Made by a program: the position numbers and the translations under genes. Positions 35,906 through 44,870 of a stretch of 64,000 nt of DNA are shown piece after piece (position 1 is the stretch's first letter; each line of letters opens with the position of its first letter). Source of the DNA: PALSA-612 sp963755155 (GTDB taxonomy: Bacteria; Actinomycetota; Thermoleophilia; Gaiellales; Gaiellaceae). The stretch spans positions 186,001 through 250,000 of the forward strand of contig CAVWIV010000004.1 in NCBI GenBank assembly GCA_963755155.1, written 5' to 3'. The notes below the pieces were generated by a model that saw only the letters and a program-made list of their open reading frames with translations, was not told where the DNA came from and ran no database searches.

Positions 35906-36988
35906 ATGCGGACGTACAACCGGAGAGGCGTCCTCGCCGCAGGTGCGGCACTGGCCCTCTCTGCGCGCAGCGCGCCGGCTGCGTTTGCCCGTGCGGCCCC
36001 GGCCGGGACGCTCCACTACTACAACTGGATCGACTACGTGAACCCGGCGACGTACGCCGCGTTCACGAACGCCACGGACATCGCCGTCCGCAAGTCGTAC
36101 TACTCCTCGAACGAGGCGCTCCTCGCCCGCCTGAGACGGGGCGCGAAGGGCATCGACCTCGCGGCGCCGACCGGCTACATGGTGGCGACGCTCGCCGAGG
36201 AAGGGCTCTTGCAGCGGATCGACTGGAAGCGCCTGCCCGCAGTGCGCCAGTCGATCGACCCGCGGTTCCTCGGCCTGCCATATGACCCCGACGACAAGTG
36301 GTCGGTGCCGAAGGACTGGGGCACGACGGGCTTCGTGTACCGCACAGACCGGATCCGGGAGCGCCCCACGACGTGGGCGCAGTTCTTCGCGCTCTACGAG
36401 AAATACCCGCGAAAGCTCACGCTGCTCGACGGGGCCGCGGAGGTAATCGGCTCGGTCGCCGTCATGTTCGGCTACTCGTTCAACACCGACGCCGACGGCG
36501 AGCTAGAGCGCGTGCGGAAGTTCCTGCTCGGGCTGCGGCCGTCCGTCCGCGCGTTCGACTCGAGGACGTACGCGACGGAGATCGCCGCGGCGAAGGCGTT
36601 CGGCGGCATGGCCTGGAACGGGGACGGCGCCTACGTCATCGCGCACTCCCCCGGCCATGCCGCCGACTACGTCGTCCCCTCCGACGGCGGAGAGCTGTGG
36701 TTCGACGCACACGTGATCCCTAAGCGGGCCACGAACCGCGCGGCCGCCCACGCGTGGATCGATTTCGTGTACAAGCCGAGGATCAGCGCGATGGAGGCCC
36801 TCTACACGTACTTCGGTTCACCGGTCAGACGCTCGCTGCTGGCGCCGATCCTCGCCCCCGTCGTCTTCCGCAACCCGGATGTCTTTCCGCCAGCGGCGAC
36901 GTTCAAGCGGCTGGAGGCTCGGGCCCTCACGCCCAAGGGCGAGGCGGCGAGGAAGCGCATCTGGGCAGAGATCAAGGCGGGACGATGA
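35906..36988 (+). CDS. Orphan polyamine-type substrate-binding protein
   Basis: 360 residues with a leader 'MRTYNRRGVLAAGAALALSARSAPAAFARA' (twin-arginine-like 'NRRGVLA', no lipobox). The mature start 'GTLHYYNWIDYVNPATYAAF' and 'VPKDWGTTGFVYRTDRI', 'GGMAWNGDGAYVIAH', 'SDGGELWFDAHVIPKRATNRAAAHAWIDFV' follow PotD/PotF. No transporter genes are attached on this strand; it may serve one of the two PotABC systems nearby, or act as a scavenger for the exported amine oxidase 28 bases upstream. The stop overlaps the start of the molybdoenzyme gene (ATGA). Confidence 0.87.
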   Translation: MRTYNRRGVLAAGAALALSARSAPAAFARAAPAGTLHYYNWIDYVNPATYAAFTNATDIAVRKSYYSSNEALLARLRRGAKGIDLAAPTGYMVATLAEEGLLQRIDWKRLPAVRQSIDPRFLGLPYDPDDKWSVPKDWGTTGFVYRTDRIRERPTTWAQFFALYEKYPRKLTLLDGAAEVIGSVAVMFGYSFNTDADGELERVRKFLLGLRPSVRAFDSRTYATEIAAAKAFGGMAWNGDGAYVIAHSPGHAADYVVPSDGGELWFDAHVIPKRATNRAAAHAWIDFVYKPRISAMEALYTYFGSPVRRSLLAPILAPVVFRNPDVFPPAATFKRLEARALTPKGEAARKRIWAEIKAGR

Positions 36989-38049
36989 GCGACGTCGAGA
37001 CGCCGATCAGCCTCGTCGAGCTCCGGCTCGCGGCGAGGAACCACGCGATGCCGCTCGAGGCGCTCCGCTACCCGATCACGCCGCCCGGCCTCCACTACCT
37101 ACTGACGCACTACGACATCCCGGCCGTCGAGGAGGCTTCGTACGCGCTGGAGATGGACGGGCTCGTCGCGACGCCGCTGTCCCTCTCGCTCGACGAGCTT
37201 CGAGCGCGCCCGTCGGTGGAGCTGGCCGTGACGATGGAGTGCGCAGGCAACGGCCGCGCGCTCATCGAGCCCCACGTCGTCAGCCAGCCGTGGCTCGAGG
37301 AGGCGGTGGGCACGGCGTGGTGGCGCGGAACACCGCTGCGTGGGCTGCTCTCGGAGGCCGGCGTCACGGACGACGCCGTCGAGCTCGTCTTCACGGGCCT
37401 CGACCACGGCCTGGAGGGCGGCATCGAGCAGGCGTACCAGCGCAGCCTCTCGCTCATGGACGCGCACCGGCCCGAGATCATGCTCGCGTACGAGATGAAC
37501 GGGGCGCCGCTCGCGCCGCAGCACGGGTTTCCGCTGCGCCTGCTCGTTCCCGGCTGGTACGGCATGACGAGCGTCAAGTGGCTGGGGCGGATCACGGCCG
37601 TCGACCGGCCGTTCGAGGGGTACCAGCAGTCGCACTCGTACCGGCTGCGGCAGGAGGAGGACGAGCCGGGCGAGCCGCTGTCGCGGATGCTGCCGCGCGC
37701 GCTGATTGCGCCGCCTGGCTTCCCCGAGTTCCCCACGCGGAGCCGCACGGTTCCCGCCTCGCCGGTCATGCTCGAAGGGCGGGCGTGGTCGGGGCTCGGT
37801 GAGCTCGAGTCGGTGGAGGTCTCGCTCGACGGCGGCGAGACCTGGGACTCGGCCGAACTGGAGGACGACGTCGGCTCGCCGTGGGCGTGGCAGCGTTGGT
37901 TGTTCCCGTGGAGCCCGACGCCCGGCGAATACGTTCTCTGCTGCCGCGCCCGCGACGCCGCCGGAAACGAGCAGCCGCTCGAGCCGTCGTGGAACCTCGG
38001 CGGCTACGCGAACAACGCCGTGCAGCGCGTGCCCGTCACCGTCAGCTGA
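36985..38049 (+). CDS. Sulfite-oxidase-type molybdopterin oxidoreductase
   Basis: 354 residues: an oxidoreductase molybdopterin-binding domain (about 25-220) followed by a Mo-co dimerisation (Ig-like) domain ('PVMLEGRAWSGLGELESVEVSLDGGETW', about 255-350), as in sulfite oxidase/SorA. The molybdenum-binding cysteine is Cys86 in 'TMECAGNGRALIEP'. No signal peptide is visible from ATG 36985, so it may stay inside or be co-exported. A longer in-frame extension lies inside the upstream gene and was rejected. Its place in an amine operon is unusual; the substrate (sulfite, organosulfur or other) is not settled. Confidence 0.85.
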   Translation: MSDVETPISLVELRLAARNHAMPLEALRYPITPPGLHYLLTHYDIPAVEEASYALEMDGLVATPLSLSLDELRARPSVELAVTMECAGNGRALIEPHVVSQPWLEEAVGTAWWRGTPLRGLLSEAGVTDDAVELVFTGLDHGLEGGIEQAYQRSLSLMDAHRPEIMLAYEMNGAPLAPQHGFPLRLLVPGWYGMTSVKWLGRITAVDRPFEGYQQSHSYRLRQEEDEPGEPLSRMLPRALIAPPGFPEFPTRSRTVPASPVMLEGRAWSGLGELESVEVSLDGGETWDSAELEDDVGSPWAWQRWLFPWSPTPGEYVLCCRARDAAGNEQPLEPSWNLGGYANNAVQRVPVTVS

Positions 38050-38089
38050 GCGGAGGCGGGTCGTTGCCCGCCTCCGCTCTTCGTGATGT

Positions 38090-38773
38090 CTAACCGAGCG
38101 AGTCAACCTTGACGGCTGTCAGGTTCGCTCCGTCGATCTGGAAGTCGCCGCTGCTTTCGGTGCACGTCAGCTGGAGCGCCCCGCCTCCGTGAACAACACC
38201 CGACGTCAGCACGATGGTCATGTACCACACTTCGTCTGCCGGCCGAGCCCAGCGCTGGGACCCCGGAATGGTGCAATAACCGGCACCGAAGTCGTCGGGA
38301 ATGTCATACCTCGTGTCGATCGCAGCGGTCACGATGTAGTTCCCCGCCGGGAGCGTCTTCGAGAGGATCGTCTCCGTCCCCGCAAGCGGGAACTGGGTCG
38401 ACGTAGAGGCGTGGTAACCAGCGCTCGTACCGGACGTGCCCGGGTCACCCTTTGGACCCGACGGTCCCGTCGCGCCGGCGGTACCAGCGGCACCTGAGGG
38501 ACCCGACGGACCCTGCGGGCCCTGGGGACCTGACGGTCCCTGCGGCCCGGACGGCCCGATCTGGTTCCAGTCGAGGTGATGCTCGGTCGTCGCGCACTGC
38601 TGGCCCTTGGCAGGGTCGATCACGCGCAGGTTCCCGGGACCGACGTTGGGCTTGTAGCAACCGCGAATGACTCCGCCTGCGTCGGGGATCGCCGCGTAGG
38701 CCACGCCTCCCACGAGCGCCACCGCAGCGCCCGCCACAACCCCCAAGTACCTCTTTCGTGTCGAAAGTCTCAT
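38090..38773 (-). CDS. Secreted collagen-like repeat protein
   Basis: 227 residues. Signal 'MRLSTRKRYLGVVAGAAVALVGGVAYA', a short cysteine-containing head ('GGVIRGCYKPNVG', 'LRVIDPAKGQQC'), then about 15 uninterrupted Gly-X-Y triplets ('GPSGPQGPSGPQGPQGPSGP' through 'GPSGPKGDPG', roughly residues 73-115), and a C-terminal globular beta domain with two cysteines. Gly-X-Y tracts can form trimeric collagen-like stalks on the cell surface. Stands alone; a structural or adhesive role is inferred. Confidence 0.82.
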   Translation of the reverse strand: MRLSTRKRYLGVVAGAAVALVGGVAYAAIPDAGGVIRGCYKPNVGPGNLRVIDPAKGQQCATTEHHLDWNQIGPSGPQGPSGPQGPQGPSGPSGAAGTAGATGPSGPKGDPGTSGTSAGYHASTSTQFPLAGTETILSKTLPAGNYIVTAAIDTRYDIPDDFGAGYCTIPGSQRWARPADEVWYMTIVLTSGVVHGGGALQLTCTESSGDFQIDGANLTAVKVDSLG

Positions 38774-38810
38774 CCCGTACTCCTCCTTCCCTTCGTGGGT
38801 CAGTGGTTTG

Positions 38811-39152
38811 CTATCCCGCGCCGACGCGCCGCTGCTGCTTCTGCGCGTACCTCTTCAACTCGGCGAGCAGCTGCGCCTTCGGTGCGGCCGGCCGCCGTTC
38901 GACCTGGACGTTCAGCAGCCAGATGAACGTCCGCGTCCTCACGAGCAGCTCCATCACTCCGATCCCTTCCCCGCCGGCAGGGTCGTGTCGTGCGTAGTGC
39001 TGGTCGCCGTAGGACGGAACCGAGATCCGTCTTGGTGCTTCACCGACCAACTTCCACCAGGCGTCGCGCTCCTGCTTTGCGATTACGAAGCCCTTTCTTG
39101 CCTGCTGCACGCCGGCGACGGTGAGCACCACGCCTATGACCAGGTACGACAT
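38811..39152 (-). CDS. Small membrane-associated protein of unknown function
   Basis: 113 residues. One N-terminal hydrophobic segment ('MSYLVIGVVLTVAGVQQA'), then a charged region ('FVIAKQERDAWWKLVGEAPRRIS') and a basic C terminus 'LKRYAQKQQRRVGAG'. Codon usage fits a real gene and the length is clear of longer overlapping genes. No family recognised. Lies just upstream of the collagen-like gene on the same strand, 37 bases apart, so the two could be cotranscribed. Confidence 0.5.
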   Translation of the reverse strand: MSYLVIGVVLTVAGVQQARKGFVIAKQERDAWWKLVGEAPRRISVPSYGDQHYARHDPAGGEGIGVMELLVRTRTFIWLLNVQVERRPAAPKAQLLAELKRYAQKQQRRVGAG

Positions 39153-39269
39153 GGCGACCAGGTTCGCTGCGGGCGGTTTAGCTTCGGTTAAGCGTCGCTA
39201 TGCGAACCGGAAGGCGTTGCCGAGAATGTGCGCCATGCCTGGACTTCAAGTGCGCGTTCCCCTCCTGGA

Positions 39270-39537
39270 TCACGTGGTCGGAAGGAGTGCCTCGTCGACC
39301 TGCGCCAGGAGGTCGGCGCAAAGGCGAAGCCGAGCTTCGCTTCCGCCTGGGAAGGTCTCGCGGTGAGCGCTCGAAAGCCTCGCTCCTCCGCGAGCTTTCA
39401 GCGCCTCGCGCCAGACCGTCGTCTTGCCGATGCCCGCCTCGCCCTCGAAGCTGAGCGCGGTCGCAGCGTTGCTCGGCGTCGGAGAGGAAGCGCTCGATCC
39501 TCACGAGCTCGTCATGTCGCCCGACGACTGCAGCCAT
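39270..39537 (-). pseudogene. Remnant of a LuxR/AfsR-type signalling ATPase
   Basis: Only the N-terminal AAA part remains. 'VVGRHDELVRIERFLSDAEQ' from ATG 39537 continues in another frame with the Walker A stretch 'LSFEGEAGIGKTTVWREALKAR' and decays to 'LCADLLAQVDEALLPTT' with a stop at 39270. In intact LuxR-family regulators this segment starts an approximately 900-residue protein with a C-terminal HTH; all the rest is missing. The 117 bases between it and the next gene (39153-39269) hold nothing recognisable. Confidence 0.7.
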
Positions 39538-39546
39538 GCTGAAGTT

Positions 39547-40569
39547 TTACGCCTGTGCGGAAGCTTCGCTGAGAGCCGGGATGATCTCGGAGCCGTAGGC
39601 CGCAAGCGTCGCTTCCTGGCCCGAGGTCATGAGGTAGATGTTCCACTGGTCGACGCCGGCCGCCTCGAGTCGTCGCAGCTTCTCGACGTGCTGGTCGGGT
39701 GTGCCGAGAACGCAGAAGCGCTCGCACGTCTCGTCCGACACCTGCTCGCCGTGCTCGGCGCCGACGCGGCTGTGCTCCGAGTAGTCGTACTGCTCGCGCT
39801 GCATCCGCTCGACGTAGTCGGTGAGCGCGTGCGGCAGCGTAGCTTTGTCGTGCTTCGCGAGCAGGTCGAAGACGTGGTTGGAGACCATCGCCGGGAACCA
39901 GCGCACCTGCTCGCACGCGTCGGCCATGTCGTCGGACACGTGCGCCGGCGCGCAGGCCATGACCTTGATCTCGGTCGGGTCGCGTCCGGCCTCCTCGGCC
40001 GCCGCGCGCACCTGGCCGACGATCCATTCGACGATCTCCGGATCGGCTAGCTGGATGATGACGCCGTCGGCGATCCGCCCCGCAACGGCGAGCACGCGCG
40101 GCCCGTAACCCGCGATGTAGACGGGGATCTCGGGCTGCCCCGCGGCCCACTCGAGGTGGACGTCGACGTCGTTCCAACGCACTGGGCGGCCGTTCGCGAG
40201 GTCTTTGATCATCGCCGTCGAGCGCTCGAACTCGTCGACCTTGACGGGCTTGAGGCCGATCGTCCGGCGGGCCGAGTCGCCACGGCCGATGCCGATCACC
40301 ATCCGTCCGCCCGAGATCGCCTGAAGCGTCGCGAAGGCGCTGGCGGTCACGGTCGGCTCGCGCGTGCCCGGGTTCGTGACGTTGAGCCCGAGCTTCAGCG
40401 TCGATGTCTCCAGCGCCGCCATCGTCAACAGCGGGTACGGATCGTGCCAGAGGATGTGCGAGTCGTACGTCCAGCCGTATTCGAAGCCGTGGCTCTCGGC
40501 GAGCGCGAGCAGTTGGACGACCCGGCTCGCCGGCGGATCAGGTAGGACTGTTACGCCGAAGCTCAGCAC
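39547..40569 (-). CDS. LLM-class F420-dependent oxidoreductase
   Basis: 340 residues with the luciferase-like barrel: 'SFGVTVLPDPPASRVVQLLALAESHGFEYGWTYDSHILWHDPYPLL', 'LKLGLNVTNPGTREPTVTASAFATLQAISGGRMVIGIGRGDSARRTIGL', 'PVYIAGYGPRVLAVAGRIADGVIIQLADPE' and 'CVLGTPDQHVEKLRRL'. This subfamily uses F420 or FMN for hydride transfer on unknown substrates; the fbi/fgd genes 17-22 kb away support F420. Members of this branch often occur near hydantoinase genes, and one lies at 49734. The 196 bases upstream (40570-40765) show no feature. Confidence 0.85.
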   Translation of the reverse strand: MLSFGVTVLPDPPASRVVQLLALAESHGFEYGWTYDSHILWHDPYPLLTMAALETSTLKLGLNVTNPGTREPTVTASAFATLQAISGGRMVIGIGRGDSARRTIGLKPVKVDEFERSTAMIKDLANGRPVRWNDVDVHLEWAAGQPEIPVYIAGYGPRVLAVAGRIADGVIIQLADPEIVEWIVGQVRAAAEEAGRDPTEIKVMACAPAHVSDDMADACEQVRWFPAMVSNHVFDLLAKHDKATLPHALTDYVERMQREQYDYSEHSRVGAEHGEQVSDETCERFCVLGTPDQHVEKLRRLEAAGVDQWNIYLMTSGQEATLAAYGSEIIPALSEASAQA

Positions 40570-40765
40570 GTGAAGGAAGCGAGTCTATGTGTGCCAATTC
40601 AGCTTCGCGGGCCGAAGAAGCGAGGCTGGATCTGGCCGAACCGATGAGTTCTCGGTGGTCTGTCGGTCTCCAACGCGCGTGTGTCCAGCAAGGTGGGATG
40701 CCCCGAAGCAGGCCGCCGAGAAGGAGTCGTGAGATGACGCGGTGGGCGAGGGCACGGAGGCGCGC

Positions 40766-41089
40766 CTACTGCACGCGGACGCCGTGGCCGAGCGTCGCTG
40801 ACGATCCGCCGCATTCGACGCTCCTGCCGAAGACGATGTGCATCGGTTGGAGCGCACGAAAAGTGGCAGGTGGGGTCGGCGGGTCGACAGATGTGTGGTC
40901 GCTCAGCTGCTCCGCCTCGAACCGCTCCCAGGCGGACTCGCTCTCCCAGATGCCGATGATCCTGAAGCCCTCGTCGGTCGGGCCGGCTACGTGGAGAACG
41001 AGGCCCTCGGGCCGCAACGAGATGGCGGCGGAGAAGCGCTGGTACTGCTGCCAGCTGGCCGCGACGTCCCGGACGAACGCATACGACAT
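40766..41089 (-). CDS. Putative ABM-like (antibiotic biosynthesis monooxygenase/dimeric alpha-beta barrel) protein
   Basis: 107 residues. The central pattern 'LVLHVAGPTDEGFRIIGIWESESAWERFEAEQL' is that of small dimeric alpha-beta barrel proteins, followed by 'RALQPMHIVFG'. Members include monooxygenases but also many of unknown role. Its start is 61 bases from the divergent AfsR-like regulator, so it may be that regulator's target. Confidence 0.6.
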   Translation of the reverse strand: MSYAFVRDVAASWQQYQRFSAAISLRPEGLVLHVAGPTDEGFRIIGIWESESAWERFEAEQLSDHTSVDPPTPPATFRALQPMHIVFGRSVECGGSSATLGHGVRVQ

Positions 41090-41149
41090 GACGAGACGGT
41101 CACGAAGAGCGCCTTAGTCTCGGTATAGCGATCGCTTCTCCATGGACGC

Positions 41150-43952
41150 GTGAGCGACAATCCCGAGGCCATGGAGCTACGTGTTCTCGGGCCGCTCGAG
41201 GTCTCCGGTGAGAACGGACCGGTCGATCTGCCTGCGGCGATGCATCGGCGGCTGCTCGCGGCCTTGACGCTCGCACGTGGACAAGCCTGTTCCGCGGACG
41301 CGCTCATCGACGCCGTCTGGGGCGAGGCGCCACCCGCGTCGGCACGAAAGCTGTTGCAGGTCTACGTCTCCCAGCTTCGCAAGGCGTTGCCGAGCCGAGA
41401 CGCGCTCGCGACGACTCCGACCGGGTACGTGCTCCACCTCGACGACGGGTCACTCGACGCCGACCGGTTCGAGCGTCTTCACGACGACGCTGTCGAGGCA
41501 TTGGCGCAGGGGAACCCCTCCCTCGCGCGCTCGCACCTCGGACGCGCGCTGGCGCTCTGGCGGGGCCCCGCCTACGCCGACGTGATGTACGACGGCTTCG
41601 CGCGCGCCGAGGCGGAGCGGCTCGAGGAGCTTCGGCTGGTTGCCCTGGAGGCGCGGCTCGATGCGTCGTTGCAGCTCGGCCGGCACGACGAGGTGCTTGC
41701 CGATGCGCTCGCGATGGCACGAGATCAACCCCTGCGGGAACGCGTACAGGGCCTCGCGATGCTGGCCCTCTATCGCGCCGGTCGCCAGACCGACGCGCTC
41801 GACCACTACACCGAGCTTCGGCGGAGGATGGACGACGAGCTCGGGCTGGAGCCAAGCACGGAGCTTCGCGAGCTGCATCGCCGCATCCTCCAGCAGGATC
41901 CGACGCTCGACCCGAGCGAAGCGCCCGTGGACGCCACGAGTGCGCTCCCGGAGCCGCCCAACCCCCTCCTCGGGCGCGAGCGGGAGTTGGAGGCGCTGGC
42001 CGCTCTGCTCTCGCGTCGCGACGTGCGGCTGCTCGTCCTCACCGGGGCGGGAGGCAGCGGCAAGACGCGTCTCGCACTGGCGACCGCTCACCTGGCCGCG
42101 TCGACGTTCGCCAACGGCGCTGCGATCGTCGAGCTCGCGCCCCTGCGCGATCCCGAGCTCCTGCTGCCAACGATTGCGGGAACGATCGGCGTCGCGGAGG
42201 CGCCCGGCCAGGCGCCGCTCGACAGGCTCGCTGCAGCGGTCGGCAACCGGGAGCTCCTGCTCGTCCTGGACAACGTCGAGCACCTGCGTTCCGCCACGCC
42301 CGCGTTCGTCGAGCTGCTCGCCCGCGCGCCTCGACTGGTGCTCCTGGTGACGAGCCGTGCCGTGTTGCATCTCACCGGCGAGCACGTCTTTCCCGTCTCG
42401 CCTCTCGAGGGTGGCGCCGCCGCCGAGCTCTTCGAGCAACGAGCTCGAGCGTTGCAACCCGACTTCGAGATCACGGCCGAAAACGAGAGCGTCGTACGCC
42501 AGATCTGCAGACGCGTCGACGGCCTGCCGCTCGCGATCGAGCTCGCGGCCGCCCGTATCAGGTCCTTGACTCCCGCCGCATTGCTCGAGCGGCTCGAGCA
42601 GAGGCTCAGCGTTCTGACCGGCGGTCCCGCACGACCTCCCGGCTCGCCAGCAGACACTCCGGGAGACGATCGACTGGAGTGTCGGGCTCCTGACCGACGA
42701 CGAGCGAACGGCGCTCGCCCGGCTGTCGGTGTTCCGGGCAGGCGCGACGGTCGAGGCCGCGGAGGTGGTCTGCGAGACCCGCCTCGACGTGCTCTCGGCG
42801 CTGATCGACCATCACCTCGTCCGGCGCACGGTCACCGAGGGCGGAGCGCGTCTCTGGCTGCTCGAGACCATTCACGAGTACGCAGCCGAGCTGCTCGCCA
42901 CCGACCCGGAGAACGCCGGCCGGACGCGTGCCCGTCTAGCGGAGTGGTGCCTCGCGCTGGCGACCGAGGCCGAGCCCAACCTGAGCCAGGATCGACAGAC
43001 CGAGTGGCTGGACCTCCTCGAGCTCGAGCACGACAACCTCCGGGCGGCGCTCGATCACCTGGAAGCGGAAGGCACCGAGCAGCAGCTCGGACTGGCCGTG
43101 TCGCTCAGCCGCTTCTGGTACGTGCGCGGCTTCCTCGACGAGGGGCGAGGACGGCTCGAGCACGCACTCCGAGCGACCAGCGACCAGGCGCCCGAGCAGC
43201 GTCGGCGAGCCTTCACGGCGGCGGCGGCCTTCGGCCTTCTGCAGGGTGACCATGCTGCCGCGATCCGCTTCGCGGAGGAGGCTCTCGCAGCCGCCCGCTC
43301 CGGGGGCGATCCGAGCTTCGTCGCCAACGCGCTCAGCAACCTGGGCGCGATCCTGCTCGCGGCGGGCGATCCTGAGCGGGCCGGACCGACGCTGGAGGAG
43401 GCCGTCGAGCGCGCCCGCGCCGGGGAGGACGAACGGATCGCTGCCCTCGCGATCAACAACCTCGGCGACTTCGCGCTCACTGTGGGCGACTACGAACGTG
43501 CCGAGCCGCTCTTCCGGGAGAGCCTCGCGCTGCTCCGCGCGCGCGGAGACACCGCGAACATCGCGCGGTCGCTCTTCAACAACGGTGCGGTCGACCTCAT
43601 GCAGAATCGCGTCGCTGCCGCCGCCGACCGGTTCCACGAGAGTCTCGCGCTCTGCCGCACGACGGGCGACCGCGAAGACAGTGCCTGGTCGTTGCTCGGG
43701 CTCGCGGCGACAAATGTCGCTAACGGCGGCGGCGAGCGCGGGGCAATCCTGCTCGGGGCGGCCCGAACGGTCCTGAGGCAGATGGGCGCGGACTTCAAGC
43801 CGTTCGAACGACACCTCGATGAGGTCACTGAGGAGCGCTCGCGGGCGCTACTCGGCACGTCCGGCTACGAAGCCGCTTTGAGGCACGGATCGTCGATGAC
43901 GCTCGACGACGCGCTCGACCTCGCCGCTCGGGGAAGCGGCGAGCCGATCTGA
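41150..43952 (+). CDS. AfsR/SARP-type regulator with BTAD, ATPase and TPR domains (one frameshift)
   Basis: About 933 residues when repaired. An OmpR-type winged helix ('LRVLGPLEVSGENGPVDLPAAMHRRLLAALTLARGQ', about 8-95), a BTAD helical domain (about 100-245), an NB-ARC/AAA ATPase with Walker A 'LTGAGGSGKTRLALATA' (about 300) and 'LLVLDNVEHL', and C-terminal TPR-like helices ('LSNLGAILLAAGDPERAGPTLEEAVERA', 'INNLGDFALTVGDYERAEPLFRESLALLRARGD'). One extra C in CCC at 42626-42628 shifts the frame; repaired it reads 'HDLPARQQTLRETIDWSVGLL'. GTG 41150 or ATG 41171 could start it. Such proteins activate secondary-metabolite or secretion genes; the target is unknown. Confidence 0.87.
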
Positions 43953-44046
43953 AGAACACGGGTCGAGACCGCGGCCTATACCCGTGCTAAACCCCGCTGC
44001 GGGATCCTCCGACCGCCATCCACTACGGCTTCGATCGGAGGTCACA

Positions 44047-44703
44047 ATGAACCACACGACTAATCGCACCCGGCGACTCACCACGACCGTCGCCGCCGCG
44101 CTGCTCGGCGCGGTGATGATCCTGGCGTCGGCGACGGCCGGCACGGCGGCATGTGGGATCTGCGGCAAGAACCTGATCAAGAACCCCGGCGCAGAACTAG
44201 GGCTCGGAATCACCGCGGTCGACGCGTTCGGCTCAGTGCCCGGCTGGACCGTTGTCGCCGGCCAGTTCGGCGCCGCCTCGTACAAGTTCCCGAACGGCTG
44301 GTTCGGGGCACGGTCGAAGGGCCCGAAGAACCGGGGCAAGAACTACTTCTTCGGCGGAACCACTAGGGCCGCGGTCGAGGCGCCGGCCTCGATCGGGTCG
44401 CAAACGATCACGCTGCCCGCGGCGGCGGTCGGCAAGACGGCCACCCTGAGTGCGTGGCTCGGCAACTACAGCAAGAACCGATCGCAGGTGCGCGCGCAGT
44501 TCGAGGATGCGGCCGGCACGCTCCTCTCCATGGTGAAGCTGGGCCCCGATCCAACGATCGGCAGCACGGACATGTCCGCGAGGATCCGCAGCGGCAAGGT
44601 TCCGGCCGGGACTAAGCGGGTCACGATCGTCGTGTCGTTCGCGGGCGGCGGATTTGCCTACAAGCTCGCCGGAGCAGACGCTCTCTCGTTGATCCTGAAG
44701 TAG
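44047..44703 (+). CDS. Secreted protein with carbohydrate-binding-like fold
   Basis: 218 residues from ATG 44047 (GGAGG 4-9 bases before). Sec signal 'RRLTTTVAAALLGAVMILASATAGTAA', then 'CGICGKNLIKNPGAELGLG', the opening seen in many jelly-roll carbohydrate-binding-type domains ('N-L-I-x-N-P-G-A-E'), and 'GSQTITLPAAAVGKTATLSAWLGNYS'. It ends in the strand 'VTIVVSFAGGGFAYKLAGADALSLIL'. Probably a single beta-sandwich outside the cell. Follows the AfsR-like regulator by 94 bases on the same strand and is followed by a strong terminator. Confidence 0.7.
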   Translation: MNHTTNRTRRLTTTVAAALLGAVMILASATAGTAACGICGKNLIKNPGAELGLGITAVDAFGSVPGWTVVAGQFGAASYKFPNGWFGARSKGPKNRGKNYFFGGTTRAAVEAPASIGSQTITLPAAAVGKTATLSAWLGNYSKNRSQVRAQFEDAAGTLLSMVKLGPDPTIGSTDMSARIRSGKVPAGTKRVTIVVSFAGGGFAYKLAGADALSLILK

Positions 44704-44728
44704 GTTCCCTGCGAGCGTCTGCCGAGGC

Positions 44729-44778
44729 GCGGCGGCTCGGCTAGGTGAGGGCATTCCGGCGCCTAGCCGAGCCGCCGC
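44729..44778. terminator. Stem-loop between convergent genes
   Basis: Perfect 17-bp arms (44729-44745 and 44762-44778) around a 16-base loop, in the 167-base gap between the secreted-protein gene and the convergent amidohydrolase. No T-run. The position and symmetry suit a bidirectional terminator. Confidence 0.7.
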
Positions 44779-44870
44779 CTCCGGCCGAGAGGTCGGCGCT
44801 TAACGAGCGCCACTCCACCTCTGCACTCGCGTCCGCCCCCCGCCCCTGGCGGAGACGGAGTCAAACCTGC

